Source of the DNA: Candidatus Microbacterium colombiense
Lineage (GTDB): Bacteria > Actinomycetota > Actinomycetes > Actinomycetales > Microbacteriaceae
Length of the DNA stretch: 64,000 nt
Direction: 5' to 3'
NCBI GenBank assembly: GCA_029203165.1
Contig: CP119308.1
Span: 1,426,001-1,490,000 of the forward strand
The notes under the pieces were generated by a model that saw only the letters and a program-made list of their open reading frames with translations, was not told the origin of the DNA and did not search any database. The translations under genes and the position numbers were made by a program. Positions 9,050 through 17,147 of this stretch are shown here, piece by piece (positions within the stretch are counted from its first letter, which is position 1; every line of letters starts with the position of its first letter).

Positions 9050-9896
9050 CCCACACCTCCTTGCGTTGCGTCCACAGGAGCAGGACGACGATGAACAGGA
9101 ACGGGAGGAAGTTGCGCACCAGCGCGACCTCGTCGATCTGGGCGACCAGTCCGCCGAGCACACCGAGCACGATGCCGCCGATCACGGCGAGGTCGAGCCG
9201 GCGGAATCCGCCCAGGAGTGCCGCCGCCGCGGCGGGCACGATGAGCATCGACAGGCTGGTGGCGTCGTTGGACTGCGACGGGGCGACGATCATGATCGCC
9301 ATCGCACTGATCACGCCGGTCACGAACCAGACGGCGATCGACAGCGGTCGGGAGCGGATGCCGAGCAGCTCGGCGGTCGTCGGACGTTCCGACAGGGCGC
9401 GCAGTTGCGTGCCGACGCGCGTGCGCCGCAGCACGATGCGCACCACGATCGCGGTCACGATCGCCATCGCGACGGTCGCGACCGTGACCTGACTGATCAC
9501 GACACCGCCGAACGAGAAGGCCGGGCCGGCGATGATCGGGGTGAACGGCTGCGGCTTGTTGCCGAACAGGATGAACGACATCGAGATCAGCAGCAGCAGG
9601 GGGCCGACGGTCATCGCCGAGCGCGTGGTCGTCGATGCCTCCGAGAGCCAGGTGGCGGCGATGAAGCCGATCGCCGCCGACAGCAGGCCGGCGACCAGCA
9701 CGCCCAGCACGGAGCCGAGCCAGATGGGGAGGTCGAGCTCACGGACGAACCACACCGCGGAGAACGCCCCGAACATCCCGGTCGCGGCCTGGGCGAAGTT
9801 GACGACACGCACGAGCCGTGACATCAGGGTGAGACATACGCCGAGGACGGCGTAGAGGCCGCCGGCGGCGAGGCCGGCGATGGCGCCTTGCAGCAT
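9036..9896 (-). CDS. livH: Branched-chain/amide-type ABC transporter permease (LivH type)
   Basis: 286 residues with about eight transmembrane helices. It opens with GAIAGLAAGGLYAVLGVCLT, the standard LivH start, and contains LRALSERPTTAELLGI, the coupling loop that docks onto the ATPases. It pairs with the permease half of the LivM-LivG fusion, with which it overlaps by 14 bp. It lies 75 bp downstream of the binding-protein gene, so the whole importer is one transcription unit on the minus strand. Confidence 0.92.
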   Translation of the reverse strand: MLQGAIAGLAAGGLYAVLGVCLTLMSRLVRVVNFAQAATGMFGAFSAVWFVRELDLPIWLGSVLGVLVAGLLSAAIGFIAATWLSEASTTTRSAMTVGPLLLLISMSFILFGNKPQPFTPIIAGPAFSFGGVVISQVTVATVAMAIVTAIVVRIVLRRTRVGTQLRALSERPTTAELLGIRSRPLSIAVWFVTGVISAMAIMIVAPSQSNDATSLSMLIVPAAAAALLGGFRRLDLAVIGGIVLGVLGGLVAQIDEVALVRNFLPFLFIVVLLLWTQRKEVWDAAR

Positions 9897-9971
9897 CAGG
9901 CGTCCTTTCTGATCGGGTGCCCCGGTCGTCGGGCGATGACGTCCACTCGACGACCGGGGCGCGGGAGGTGC

Positions 9972-11141
9972 TTATTCGCCGATGCGCAGCCAGTCGTCGG
10001 CGACCTTCTCCCATGCGTTCGTGCCGGACTTCAGGATGATCGGCCACCCGGCGGTGTTCTGCGTGCCGAATGCGAAGGGCGTTCCGACCATGGGGTTCTC
10101 GATCGGGTCCATGCTCTTGAGCGCCTCCGAGACGCTCTCGCGTGTGATGTCGCCGTCGATGCTCTTCAGCACCTCGATGAAGTAGGTCGCGGCGAGGTAT
10201 CCGCCCTGGCTGAACGAGGTGAGAGCGATGTCGTTCTTCTCCATCAGCGCGCGCCAGTCGGCGTTGATCTCGTTGTCGTCGGTGAACGGGTAGAACTCCG
10301 CGGGTACGTAGATCCCGGCGCCGGCGTTGTCGATCGCGTCGGCGAAGTTCTCGCTGTAGACGCTGGTCAGGTAGAGCCAGGTGACGTCGTCCCAGCCCTG
10401 GGCGTTCGCGGCCTTGACCTGTCCGATCGCGTCGGGCTCCACCGGGTTGATCGCCAGTGCCTTGCAGCCCTGGTCGCGCGCCTTGACGATGTAGGGCGTG
10501 TAGTCGGATGCTCCGTACGGCACGGTGTCGTCGACGTACTTCGGCTCCTTGCCGGTGATCTCGGTCCACTTGTCGATCGCGGCCTGGTAGGTCGGACGCG
10601 TGGAGCCGGCGATCTCGAGCAGGATGCAGATGTCGTCGAGGCCGAGCACCTCCGAGCCGTACTGCAGCGTGAGGGTCATGTCGTTGAACGGGCCGACGTT
10701 CGCGGGCGAGATGTTGTCGCTCGCGAAGCAGCCCGTGTCGACGCCGATGCCCGGCAGCGAGAGGATGCCCTCCTGCTCGTAGTACTTGGCGTTGATCTCG
10801 CACTCGATGAGGCTGGCCGATCCGACCAGCGCCACGGCGCCGTCGCTGCCGACCAGTTCACGGGCCGATGCGGTCGCCGTTGCCGGGTCGCCCTTGTCGT
10901 CGAGCGTCTTGTAGTCGATCGTGCGTCCGTCCAGGCCACCGGCCTCGTTGAAGGCGTCGAACACGGCGGCTGCCGCCTGCGACGCTTCGGGGAAGGTGGC
11001 CGGCCCGCTGATGGTGTTCACCGAGCCGACGACGATCGGGGCGCCGTCGCCGCCGGATCCGTCGCCTGCACCGGTGCAGCCGGCGAGGGTGAGGGCTGCC
11101 ACGGCGATGAGCGCCGCGGTGCCGGATGCTCGCTTGTTCAT
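9972..11141 (-). CDS. ABC transporter substrate-binding lipoprotein (LivK type)
   Basis: 389 residues. The N-terminus has a basic start, a hydrophobic core and the lipobox LAGC (Cys near residue 22), so it is exported and lipid-anchored. The mature part follows the type I periplasmic binding fold (VVGSVNTISGPATFP; then ALVGSASLIECEINAKYYE), as in LivK, AmiC or urea-binding proteins. It selects the ligand for the importer encoded by the next three genes. The 110-bp upstream gap holds imperfect tandem repeats (11158-11243). The ligand cannot be stated; the MoaF and SnoaL neighbours suggest an amine, amide or aromatic compound (inference). Confidence 0.92.
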   Translation of the reverse strand: MNKRASGTAALIAVAALTLAGCTGAGDGSGGDGAPIVVGSVNTISGPATFPEASQAAAAVFDAFNEAGGLDGRTIDYKTLDDKGDPATATASARELVGSDGAVALVGSASLIECEINAKYYEQEGILSLPGIGVDTGCFASDNISPANVGPFNDMTLTLQYGSEVLGLDDICILLEIAGSTRPTYQAAIDKWTEITGKEPKYVDDTVPYGASDYTPYIVKARDQGCKALAINPVEPDAIGQVKAANAQGWDDVTWLYLTSVYSENFADAIDNAGAGIYVPAEFYPFTDDNEINADWRALMEKNDIALTSFSQGGYLAATYFIEVLKSIDGDITRESVSEALKSMDPIENPMVGTPFAFGTQNTAGWPIILKSGTNAWEKVADDWLRIGE

Positions 11142-11157
11142 GTGCTTCCTGCCTCTC

Positions 11158-11243
11158 GTGTTCGGGATGGTGCTGTCTTCGGGATGGTGCTGTGTTCAGG
11201 TGGTGCTGTGTTTACGGTGATGCGGTGTTCGGGATGGTGCTGT
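11158..11243. repeat. Imperfect tandem repeats of TTCGGGATGGTGCTGT
   Basis: At least three near-identical copies of TTCGGGATGGTGCTGT (at 11161, 11179 and 11228) and one degenerate copy (TTCAGGTGGTGCTGTG at 11195) fill the gap between the SnoaL-like gene and the binding-protein gene. The array is in the leader of the binding-protein gene. It could tune spacing or act as a protein-binding array; no function is visible. Confidence 0.7.
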
Positions 11244-11251
11244 CAGCGGGG

Positions 11252-11641
11252 TCAGTCGCGCAGTGCGCGGTTGACCATCTCGGTGTCGGTGAACTGCTCG
11301 AAGGCGACGACCTGCCCCTCGGCGAGGCGCCAGACATGCGCCACGCGGGCCGCGAAGAACCGGCCGGTGCGCGTGTACGTGCCGGAGTACGTGCCGATGC
11401 CGATCACGACGTCGCCGCCGTCGACCACCTCGTCGATCGCGACCGTGTAGTCGTCCCATTCGTCCTGGATGCGAGCGAACACGTTCGCGGCGACGGCCTC
11501 CGGCCCGACGTACGTGCCCGCGTACGGGAAGCCTGCGGCCTCGGTCCAACGCACGTCGGGGGCGAACGGCGCCAGCATCCCGTCGATGTCTCCACGGTCA
11601 CTGGCCGCGTAGTGGTCGCGGATGATGTCTGCGTTGCTCAT
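11252..11641 (-). CDS. SnoaL-like / NTF2-fold protein
   Basis: 129 residues with the cone-shaped NTF2-like pattern: an N-terminal helix (IIRDHYAASDRGDIDGML), then FAPDVRWTEA and GPEAV, and curved strands ending in FEQFTDTEMV. Such proteins are small hydrolases, isomerases, cyclases or binding partners in secondary and aromatic metabolism. It starts 27 bp downstream of the second moaF gene and lies ahead of the ABC importer, so it belongs to the same operon. The pocket residues are not diagnostic; no reaction is claimed. Confidence 0.8.
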   Translation of the reverse strand: MSNADIIRDHYAASDRGDIDGMLAPFAPDVRWTEAAGFPYAGTYVGPEAVAANVFARIQDEWDDYTVAIDEVVDGGDVVIGIGTYSGTYTRTGRFFAARVAHVWRLAEGQVVAFEQFTDTEMVNRALRD

Positions 11642-11668
11642 GTCGTGTTCTCCTGACCGGTTCCGGGC

Positions 11669-12457
11669 TCAGACGGGCTGCGCGTCGGGATACTCGACGG
11701 AGCCCAGGGGATAGATGTGTCCGCCCCCACGCGAGTGCTCGGCTCGGCCCTCGCCGTTGAGCCCGAGGAAGATGCCCGTGGTCATCAGTTGGTAACCGAG
11801 GTCGTGCAGCCAGACGCTCGCGACCGCGATGCGGAACTCGCGGAAGCAGAACAGGTAGAGCCCGTCGGCGAACTTCCACACGGTCGACAGGTCCATGTCG
11901 CCGTGACCACGCTGCACGCCCTCCAGGCACTGCCACGCGTAGCGCTGGCTGGAGATGTAGACGTGCTCGTACAGGTGCTCGGGGCTGTAGCGGTAGATGT
12001 TGCGCTTGCCGATCAGGTCGCGGCTCGGGCCGGGCGTCTCTCCGGTGGCGGCGCCGCGGTCGGTCGTCGCCGCCCAGAAGTCCTGGCCGACCTGCGGTGT
12101 GCCCTCGACGGCCTCCGCGGCGATGCGAGAGCGGATGACGGTCGCTCGGTGCGTCGTGTCGGAGAAGACCACGGTGAGTGCTTCGCGCTCCCGGCTGTCG
12201 AACGGGACGTTGACGAAGATGACGTCGTCGCGCACGCGGACGGCGTCGTACGGGTCGGTGCCGGTCGCGCCCAGTCCGGCCCAGGTGACTGTGTCGGTGT
12301 CGAAGCGCAGCGACACGGTGCTGTCGTCGTCGAGCGTGAGAGTCAGAGCGGTTCCGGCCAGTGACGCGTTCGGCAGGCGGAAGGTGTCGATGCCGGCGGC
12401 GAACTCGTCGTAGGTGCGCCATTCGTCGAGTGCCGGGTCGGTGGTGATGTCGGTCAT
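11669..12457 (-). CDS. MoaF-family protein, copy 2
   Basis: 262 residues from an ATG at 12457 (upstream AGACGTCTGGACCTCC). It aligns with copy 1 in the C-terminal half: YEHVYISSQRYAWQCLEGVQ here versus YEHVYLSPRWYSWQCL there; the N-terminal half is more divergent. It is the first gene of the minus-strand operon that continues with the SnoaL-like protein and the LivK-F importer. Two MoaF copies each paired with a transporter imply related substrates. Biochemical role unknown. Confidence 0.8.
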   Translation of the reverse strand: MTDITTDPALDEWRTYDEFAAGIDTFRLPNASLAGTALTLTLDDDSTVSLRFDTDTVTWAGLGATGTDPYDAVRVRDDVIFVNVPFDSREREALTVVFSDTTHRATVIRSRIAAEAVEGTPQVGQDFWAATTDRGAATGETPGPSRDLIGKRNIYRYSPEHLYEHVYISSQRYAWQCLEGVQRGHGDMDLSTVWKFADGLYLFCFREFRIAVASVWLHDLGYQLMTTGIFLGLNGEGRAEHSRGGGHIYPLGSVEYPDAQPV

Positions 12458-12675
12458 GGAGGTCCAGACGTCGCACGCGGCGGAGCCTCATCGCTCCGGG
12501 CACCGCGTCATCGCGGTGCGCTTGCCTCATGCTCGGTCCGGGCAGGTGCCGCCCTCAAGGTTGTGCGCACCATCGCGCGCCGAGAGTCAACCGGCGTGCC
12601 CTCCGGGGCAAGGATGTGCCGGGGGAGGGCACCTGATTGCCGCGCCCCGTCGTGGCTTCGATGCGAGGATGAGGC
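12458..12675. promoter_or_regulatory. Divergent promoter region of moaF copy 2 and a membrane-protein gene
   Basis: 218 bp between divergent genes. It contains the hairpin GCACCGCG-TCAT-CGCGGTGC (12500-12507 paired with 12512-12519), about 43 bp upstream of the moaF start, which could be an operator or leader structure. I cannot assign clear -35/-10 boxes. Control of the importer operon probably lies here; the nearby AraC-type gene (13075-14031) is a candidate regulator. Confidence 0.4.
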
Positions 12676-13065
12676 GTGCGCACCGACCTTCGTCCCCCTC
12701 GTCCCCTCGGCCTGCGCATCGCCGGGTGGATCGGGGCGGCGCTCTTCCTGCTCGCGCTGTTCGCGGTCGCCTGGGTGTGGTGTGCCATGGCGTTCGACGA
12801 GCAGTTCTCCGAGGAGTCCAAGGCGCAGGCGGCCGATACGACCATGGCGGGCTTCGGCCTGGCCTGGGGGCTGATCCCCGTGCTGGTGCTGCACGTGCTG
12901 GTGCTGATCGGCCTCTTCCTGGCGATCCGCGACGGCTGGCGGGGAGTCGGCCTCAGCGTCCTGCTCGCGGTCGGCGCGCTGGCCGCCACGTCTCTGCCGG
13001 GGTTCGTGGCCACGCAACTCCTCTCGGGCGGGTCGATGTTCGAGCCGCCCGTGTACGTGCCGTGA
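12676..13065 (+). CDS. Small membrane protein, unknown function
   Basis: 129 residues from a GTG at 12676. Three hydrophobic segments are visible: about 17-37 (WIGAALFLLALFAVAWVWCA), 62-82 (LAWGLIPVLVLHVLVLIGLF) and 92-112. An acidic/basic loop with DEQFSEESKAQAAD sits between the first two. I do not recognise a family. It is divergent from the moaF operon and convergent with the AraC gene (9 bp gap). The start is supported only weakly by AGGATGAG upstream. Confidence 0.6.
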   Translation: MRTDLRPPRPLGLRIAGWIGAALFLLALFAVAWVWCAMAFDEQFSEESKAQAADTTMAGFGLAWGLIPVLVLHVLVLIGLFLAIRDGWRGVGLSVLLAVGALAATSLPGFVATQLLSGGSMFEPPVYVP

Positions 13066-13074
13066 CCCGATCGG

Positions 13075-14031
13075 TCAGTGCGTGGCGCGGTACTCGCTGG
13101 GGGAGACCCCGAAGGCCGACTTGAACGCCCGGCTGAAGTGCGCGGCATCCACGAATCCCCAGCGCGCCGCCACGGCCGCCACAGGACGGTCGGCGAGCAT
13201 CGGGTCGAGCAGGTCGCGTCGGCACTGCTCCAGGCGACGCGTGCGGATCCACGTCGACACCGTCACACCCTGCTCCTGGAAGAGCCCGTGCAGGTGCCGC
13301 GTCGAGATGAAATGCGCCGAGGCGATCGAGGCAGGGCCCAGGTCGGTGGATGCGAGATTGCGATCGATGTACGAGCGGATGCGCTGCACGAGGGCGCGGT
13401 GCGGGTCGGCGGAGACCTCATCGAGACCGAGTTCGCGGGTGAAGACGGTCGTGACCAGGTCGAGGGCGCTGTGGGCGAGGCGTGCCCCGGTGGTGCCGGC
13501 GAGCTGGTCGAGGTTGCCGGCGAGCTGTGTGAGGTAGGGGGCGACCATGCCGCCCAGCCCCTCATGGCCGGAGATGCGCACGGCGGTGAGCTGACCGATC
13601 ATGTCGGAGGGCAGGCTGATCAGGTGCTTGGGGAACATGACGACCATGGTGCGGAAGTCCTGATCGAAGACGAGCGAGTACGGCCGGTCGGTGTCGTACA
13701 CGGCGAGATCGCCCGGCTGCAGCACGGCCTCGCGGTCGTCCTGGATCAACAGCCCGGTGCCGGCGAGCATCAGGCTGAGCTTGAAGTACGAGCGATCCCC
13801 TCGGGCGATGAGCTCGGGCGTGCGCTCGACGACGTGCGAGGTCGCGCGCACCTCGGTCACGTGCACCTCATCGACCGAGGCACCGCGGATCACGCCGCGG
13901 AAGTGGTCGGGGCCGCCGCTCGACACCTGCAGGGGCACGAAGGACTCCGACACGGCAGCGCGGAATTCGCTGATGTTGCGCGCGACAAGCGTGGACACCG
14001 ATTCGGCGGGGGCAGCGAGTGCACCGTTCAT
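13075..14031 (-). CDS. AraC-family transcriptional regulator (FeaR-like)
   Basis: 318 residues. Residues about 30-210 form an AraC-binding-like sensory domain; about 215-315 hold the two helix-turn-helix units, with the AraC signature around RWGFVDAAHFSRAFKSAFGVSPSEYR. Length and layout match FeaR, which activates amine oxidase genes in enterobacteria. It lies between the moaF-importer operon and the amine oxidase, so an amine- or aldehyde-responsive activator is plausible (inference). The upstream gap (14032-14147) has GGAACG and CGTTCC arms at about 14053-14081, possibly an autoregulatory site. Confidence 0.85.
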   Translation of the reverse strand: MNGALAAPAESVSTLVARNISEFRAAVSESFVPLQVSSGGPDHFRGVIRGASVDEVHVTEVRATSHVVERTPELIARGDRSYFKLSLMLAGTGLLIQDDREAVLQPGDLAVYDTDRPYSLVFDQDFRTMVVMFPKHLISLPSDMIGQLTAVRISGHEGLGGMVAPYLTQLAGNLDQLAGTTGARLAHSALDLVTTVFTRELGLDEVSADPHRALVQRIRSYIDRNLASTDLGPASIASAHFISTRHLHGLFQEQGVTVSTWIRTRRLEQCRRDLLDPMLADRPVAAVAARWGFVDAAHFSRAFKSAFGVSPSEYRATH

Positions 14032-14147
14032 GACTGATCACCTCGGGATGGTGGAACGACGACGTTGTATACGATCCGTTCCGTGATGCTATCACCGGCG
14101 GCCGCCGATCGGGTCGACTTCTAGGATGTGGAGCGGAGGGGGAGACC

Positions 14148-15266
14148 ATGAGAGCTTTCACGGACAGGGTTCTGCAGGTGCTGCGGCAACTGAGAGGGCC
14201 GGATGCATCGGATGCCGTGTTCGAGGCGACCGCGTTGATCGTGGGCGGGGCGTTCCTCATCATCGGCTTCGCGATCGGCTGGCCCGTCTTCTGGGGTCGC
14301 GAGCTCGCGATCAGCGGCAGCGGATCCGTGGGGGCCCTCGCGGCGATCGGAGGAGCTGTCGTCGCGGCGGTCGCGTTCGTGCTCGGAAGGCTGGCCGTGC
14401 GTCCCGAACAGATCGCCCCGGATGCCGTGCGCGACGGTTTCAGTGTGCCGGGCGACCGGTTGCGCTGGTACGACCTCGCGGCGATCGCCTTCGCCCATGC
14501 GGCGATCGCCTACCTCGGCTGGCTCGGCATCGCCAAGCTCCTGGAGAGCAGCTTCACCGATGCGCCGGTGTACGCGTTCCCCGGCGCGGTCCTCGTGGCC
14601 GTCGCCTTCGCCCTCACCGCCTACGTGGCCTTCCTGAGCAGCGTCGCTCTGACACCGATGGTGCTCTCGCTCGTCCTCGCCGTGTTCCTCGTGGTCGGCG
14701 CCTTCGCGAGCATGTTGGCATCGAGCGACCCGCACTGGTGGCGCGACAATCTCTCGGCCTTGGGCATGAGTTCCAACAGCGCGTCGATCGCGTTCAACGT
14801 GACGCTCATCATCGCCGGCGTGATGGTGACCACGATCTCGCGGTATGCGACGGCGGGCCTTCCCGCCACCGACCCCGTCGACCGGCGCGGGCGGTTCATC
14901 GTGCGCGGCGGGCTGATCCTGATGGGCATCTTCCTCGCCTGCGTCGGGATCTTCCCGGTCGACGAGTTCTTCCTCGTGCACAACACGGTGGCCACCGGGA
15001 TGACCGTGGTGTTCGCGGTCGTCGTGATCGGCCTGCCCTGGTTCGTGCGCACCATTCCGCGGGTGTTCGTGGCGTTCGGGTGGTTCTACGTGCTGGTGAT
15101 CATCCTGCTCGCCGCCTTCTTCGCGGTCGGTTACTACAACCTGACCGCGGTCGAGCTCATCGCGGCGATCCTGATCTTCAGCTGGATCATCGTGTTCCTG
15201 CGCACGGCCGGATCGGTGACCGGGCAGACGGTCCGCGACGAGCTCGGGGCCGGGACGGCGGCCTGA
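14148..15266 (+). CDS. DUF998-like integral membrane protein
   Basis: 372 residues with about ten hydrophobic segments spread over the whole length. Around residues 195-225, NLSALGMSSNSASIAFN followed by a hydrophobic helix resembles the DUF998 family's first-loop signature. An N-terminal cytosolic stretch (1-24) precedes the first helix. No catalytic motif can be seen. The ATG at 14148 has GGAGGGGGAGACC just before it. It is divergent from the AraC gene and converges on murR. Function unknown. Confidence 0.75.
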   Translation: MRAFTDRVLQVLRQLRGPDASDAVFEATALIVGGAFLIIGFAIGWPVFWGRELAISGSGSVGALAAIGGAVVAAVAFVLGRLAVRPEQIAPDAVRDGFSVPGDRLRWYDLAAIAFAHAAIAYLGWLGIAKLLESSFTDAPVYAFPGAVLVAVAFALTAYVAFLSSVALTPMVLSLVLAVFLVVGAFASMLASSDPHWWRDNLSALGMSSNSASIAFNVTLIIAGVMVTTISRYATAGLPATDPVDRRGRFIVRGGLILMGIFLACVGIFPVDEFFLVHNTVATGMTVVFAVVVIGLPWFVRTIPRVFVAFGWFYVLVIILLAAFFAVGYYNLTAVELIAAILIFSWIIVFLRTAGSVTGQTVRDELGAGTAA

Positions 15267-15277
15267 ACGACGCCGAA

Positions 15278-15317
15278 GCGTCACGCTCCGCGGAGCGGCG
15301 TCACTCTCCGCGGAGCG
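15278..15317. repeat. 20-bp tandem duplication containing a palindrome
   Basis: GCGTCACGCTCCGCGGAGCG at 15278-15297 is repeated with one change at 15298-15317. Each unit contains the palindrome CTCCGCGGAG. The first unit lies in the gap between convergent genes; the second covers the murR stop codon and last codons. The hairpins could end transcription from both sides. This is direct reading; terminator function is inferred. Confidence 0.65.
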
Positions 15318-16161
15318 CCTGGGCCGCATCCGCCGTGCGCTGCAGCGCGTGCACGGTGTGCGCATGACGGCGTTGGGCGACCCCCACGAAGATGCAGTCG
15401 ACCAGCGCGAGCTGCGCGATGCGGCTCACCATCGCGCCGGCGCGGAACCGCGACTCTCGGGCGTGCGTGAACAGCGCGTGGTCGGCGGCCTCGGCGAGAG
15501 GGGAGTCCGCGGCACTCGTGACACCGATCGTGGTCGTGCCCGCCGCGCGGGCGGTGCGCAGGAAGCGCAGCGTCTCGTTCGTCGTACCGGAGTTCGAGAA
15601 TCCGATGGCGACGCTCTTCTTCGCGGTGAGCGCGGCGGCGGCGCTGGCCTCGTGCGCGTCGGACAGCACGATCGCCGAGCGTCCGATCCGCAGCAGCTTG
15701 TGACCGAGATCGTCGGCGACGAGCCTGCTCGCGCCGACACCGAAGAGCAGGATGCGCTTGGACTGATCGATCGCGTCGACCGCGGCGGCCAGCACGTCGT
15801 AGTCGAGGCCCGCCACGGTCTCCTCGATCGCGAGCAGCTCGAGGGCGGCGATCTTGCCCGCCGCTTCACGCAGCGAATCGCCGACCGCGATCTCGGAGCC
15901 GAAGCCGGCCGGAGCGCTGAACTGCACCGACTCGCGTCCGAGTTCGGCGGCGAGGGCCATGCGCAGCGCGGCGTACCCGCGCAGTCCGATTGCGCGACAG
16001 AAGCGCACGACCGAGGCGACCGACGTGTTGCAGAGCTCGGCGAGCTCGGAGATCGTGCTCTCCACGGCCGTCGTGGGATTGTCGCTGATCACGCGGGCGA
16101 TGCGGGCGAGGGAGGGAGGCAGTGTCTCGGCCGCTGTGGCGATCGTCGTCTGGACGCTCAT
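15301..16161 (-). CDS. murR: MurR/RpiR-family transcriptional regulator
   Basis: 286 residues. Residues about 1-75 are the RpiR winged helix (STISELAELCNTSVASVVRFCRAIG in part), and about 115-260 a SIS sugar-phosphate-binding domain with ILLFGVGAS and GFSNSGTTNETL. I chose the ATG at 16161 (AGGAGTGTC before it) over an ATG at 16227 that lies inside the divergent promoter. In MurR, MurNAc-6-phosphate releases the repressor. The gene is divergent from murK-murQ with 95 bp between starts, the usual arrangement for controlling them. Confidence 0.88.
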   Translation of the reverse strand: MSVQTTIATAAETLPPSLARIARVISDNPTTAVESTISELAELCNTSVASVVRFCRAIGLRGYAALRMALAAELGRESVQFSAPAGFGSEIAVGDSLREAAGKIAALELLAIEETVAGLDYDVLAAAVDAIDQSKRILLFGVGASRLVADDLGHKLLRIGRSAIVLSDAHEASAAAALTAKKSVAIGFSNSGTTNETLRFLRTARAAGTTTIGVTSAADSPLAEAADHALFTHARESRFRAGAMVSRIAQLALVDCIFVGVAQRRHAHTVHALQRTADAAQALRGE

Positions 16162-16256
16162 GACACTCCTCGTGTTCGCGGTCGTGCGGATCCGCCGGAC
16201 GGATGCCGGTCTGAACAATTGTTTCATGAGAGTCAGAGTCTGCGTAGACTATTTTC
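16162..16256. promoter_or_regulatory. murR / murK-murQ divergent promoter with candidate operator
   Basis: The 95-bp region holds GAACAATTGTTTC at 16213-16225, a near-palindrome around CAATTG, and a direct repeat TTTCATGA at 16222-16229 and 16253-16260, the second covering the murK start codon. These AT-rich elements stand out in GC-rich surroundings. They are the most likely MurR binding sites (inference). Confidence 0.55.
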
Positions 16257-17147
16257 ATGATCTCTCCGCGTCGCACCGTCGCCGTCGACCTCGGCAAGTC
16301 CCGGTGCCGCGTCGCGATCGACGGTTCCCTGCTCGACGGGATCGGCGCTCCCGGGCTGGCAGCGAGCGGCGGTGTCGAGGCCGCTCTCGCCGCGATCCGC
16401 CCCCTGCTCGCCGGGGTCCGTGGATCGTTCGATCTGGTCGGGGTCGGTGCCGCCGGAGCGTGGACCGCACCCGGGGCCGCGCAGGAGTTGGCCTCGGCGC
16501 TCGCCGCAGACACCGGGGTGCCGGTCGCCGTGGCATCCGACGTCGTCACCGCCCACGCTGGGGCACTGGGAGGAGAGCCAGGAGTTCTGTTGATCGCGGG
16601 AACCGGGGCTGCGGCCCTCGGCATCGATGCCGACGGGATCCGGCTCGTCGACGGGTGGGGACCGGAACTGGGCGACTTCGGCAGCGGCTCCTGGCTGGGC
16701 CGTGAGGCGCTGCGAGCCGTACTGCGGCAGTCGGCCGGCCTGGCTCCCGACACCGCGCTCACCCGGGTCATCGACGAGCAGATCGGCTCGGCATCCGCCA
16801 TCGCGACCTGGCTCGCCCTGCCGGAGCCGCTGCCGCGCCGCCTCGCGACCCTCGCGCCCGCCGTGCTCGATGCCGCGGATGCGGGTGACATCGTCGCCGG
16901 CGAGATCGCGGCCGACGCCCTGCGTCTGCTCACCGCTTCCGCGGTCGCCGCCTCATCGGGCACCCCCGACGTGACACTCCACGGCGGGCTCACCGATCAC
17001 GCCTGGTTCCGTTCCGCTCTCGTCGCTGCGCTGCAGGCGGCGGGGCGCCGTGACGTGCCCGCAGCGGGTGATGCGCTGGAGGGCGCGTCACTGCTCGCGC
17101 GCCGCGTCGATCTCCCCCATGAAAGGTTCGTGCACCGTGCTGAATGA
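16257..17147 (+). CDS. murK: N-acetylglucosamine/N-acetylmuramate kinase, BadF/BadG type
   Basis: 296 residues, ASKHA fold. The phosphate-1 loop is VAVDLGKSRCR (about 8-18), phosphate-2 is LLIAGTGAAALG (about 110-121), and the adenosine region is near TLHGGLTDH. DGWGPELGDFGSGSWLG is the family's conserved sugar-site stretch. Enzymes of this group phosphorylate GlcNAc or MurNAc released by wall turnover. It overlaps murQ by 11 bp and is divergent from murR, which makes MurNAc kinase (MurK) more likely than plain GlcNAc kinase. Confidence 0.85.
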   Translation: MISPRRTVAVDLGKSRCRVAIDGSLLDGIGAPGLAASGGVEAALAAIRPLLAGVRGSFDLVGVGAAGAWTAPGAAQELASALAADTGVPVAVASDVVTAHAGALGGEPGVLLIAGTGAAALGIDADGIRLVDGWGPELGDFGSGSWLGREALRAVLRQSAGLAPDTALTRVIDEQIGSASAIATWLALPEPLPRRLATLAPAVLDAADAGDIVAGEIAADALRLLTASAVAASSGTPDVTLHGGLTDHAWFRSALVAALQAAGRRDVPAAGDALEGASLLARRVDLPHERFVHRAE

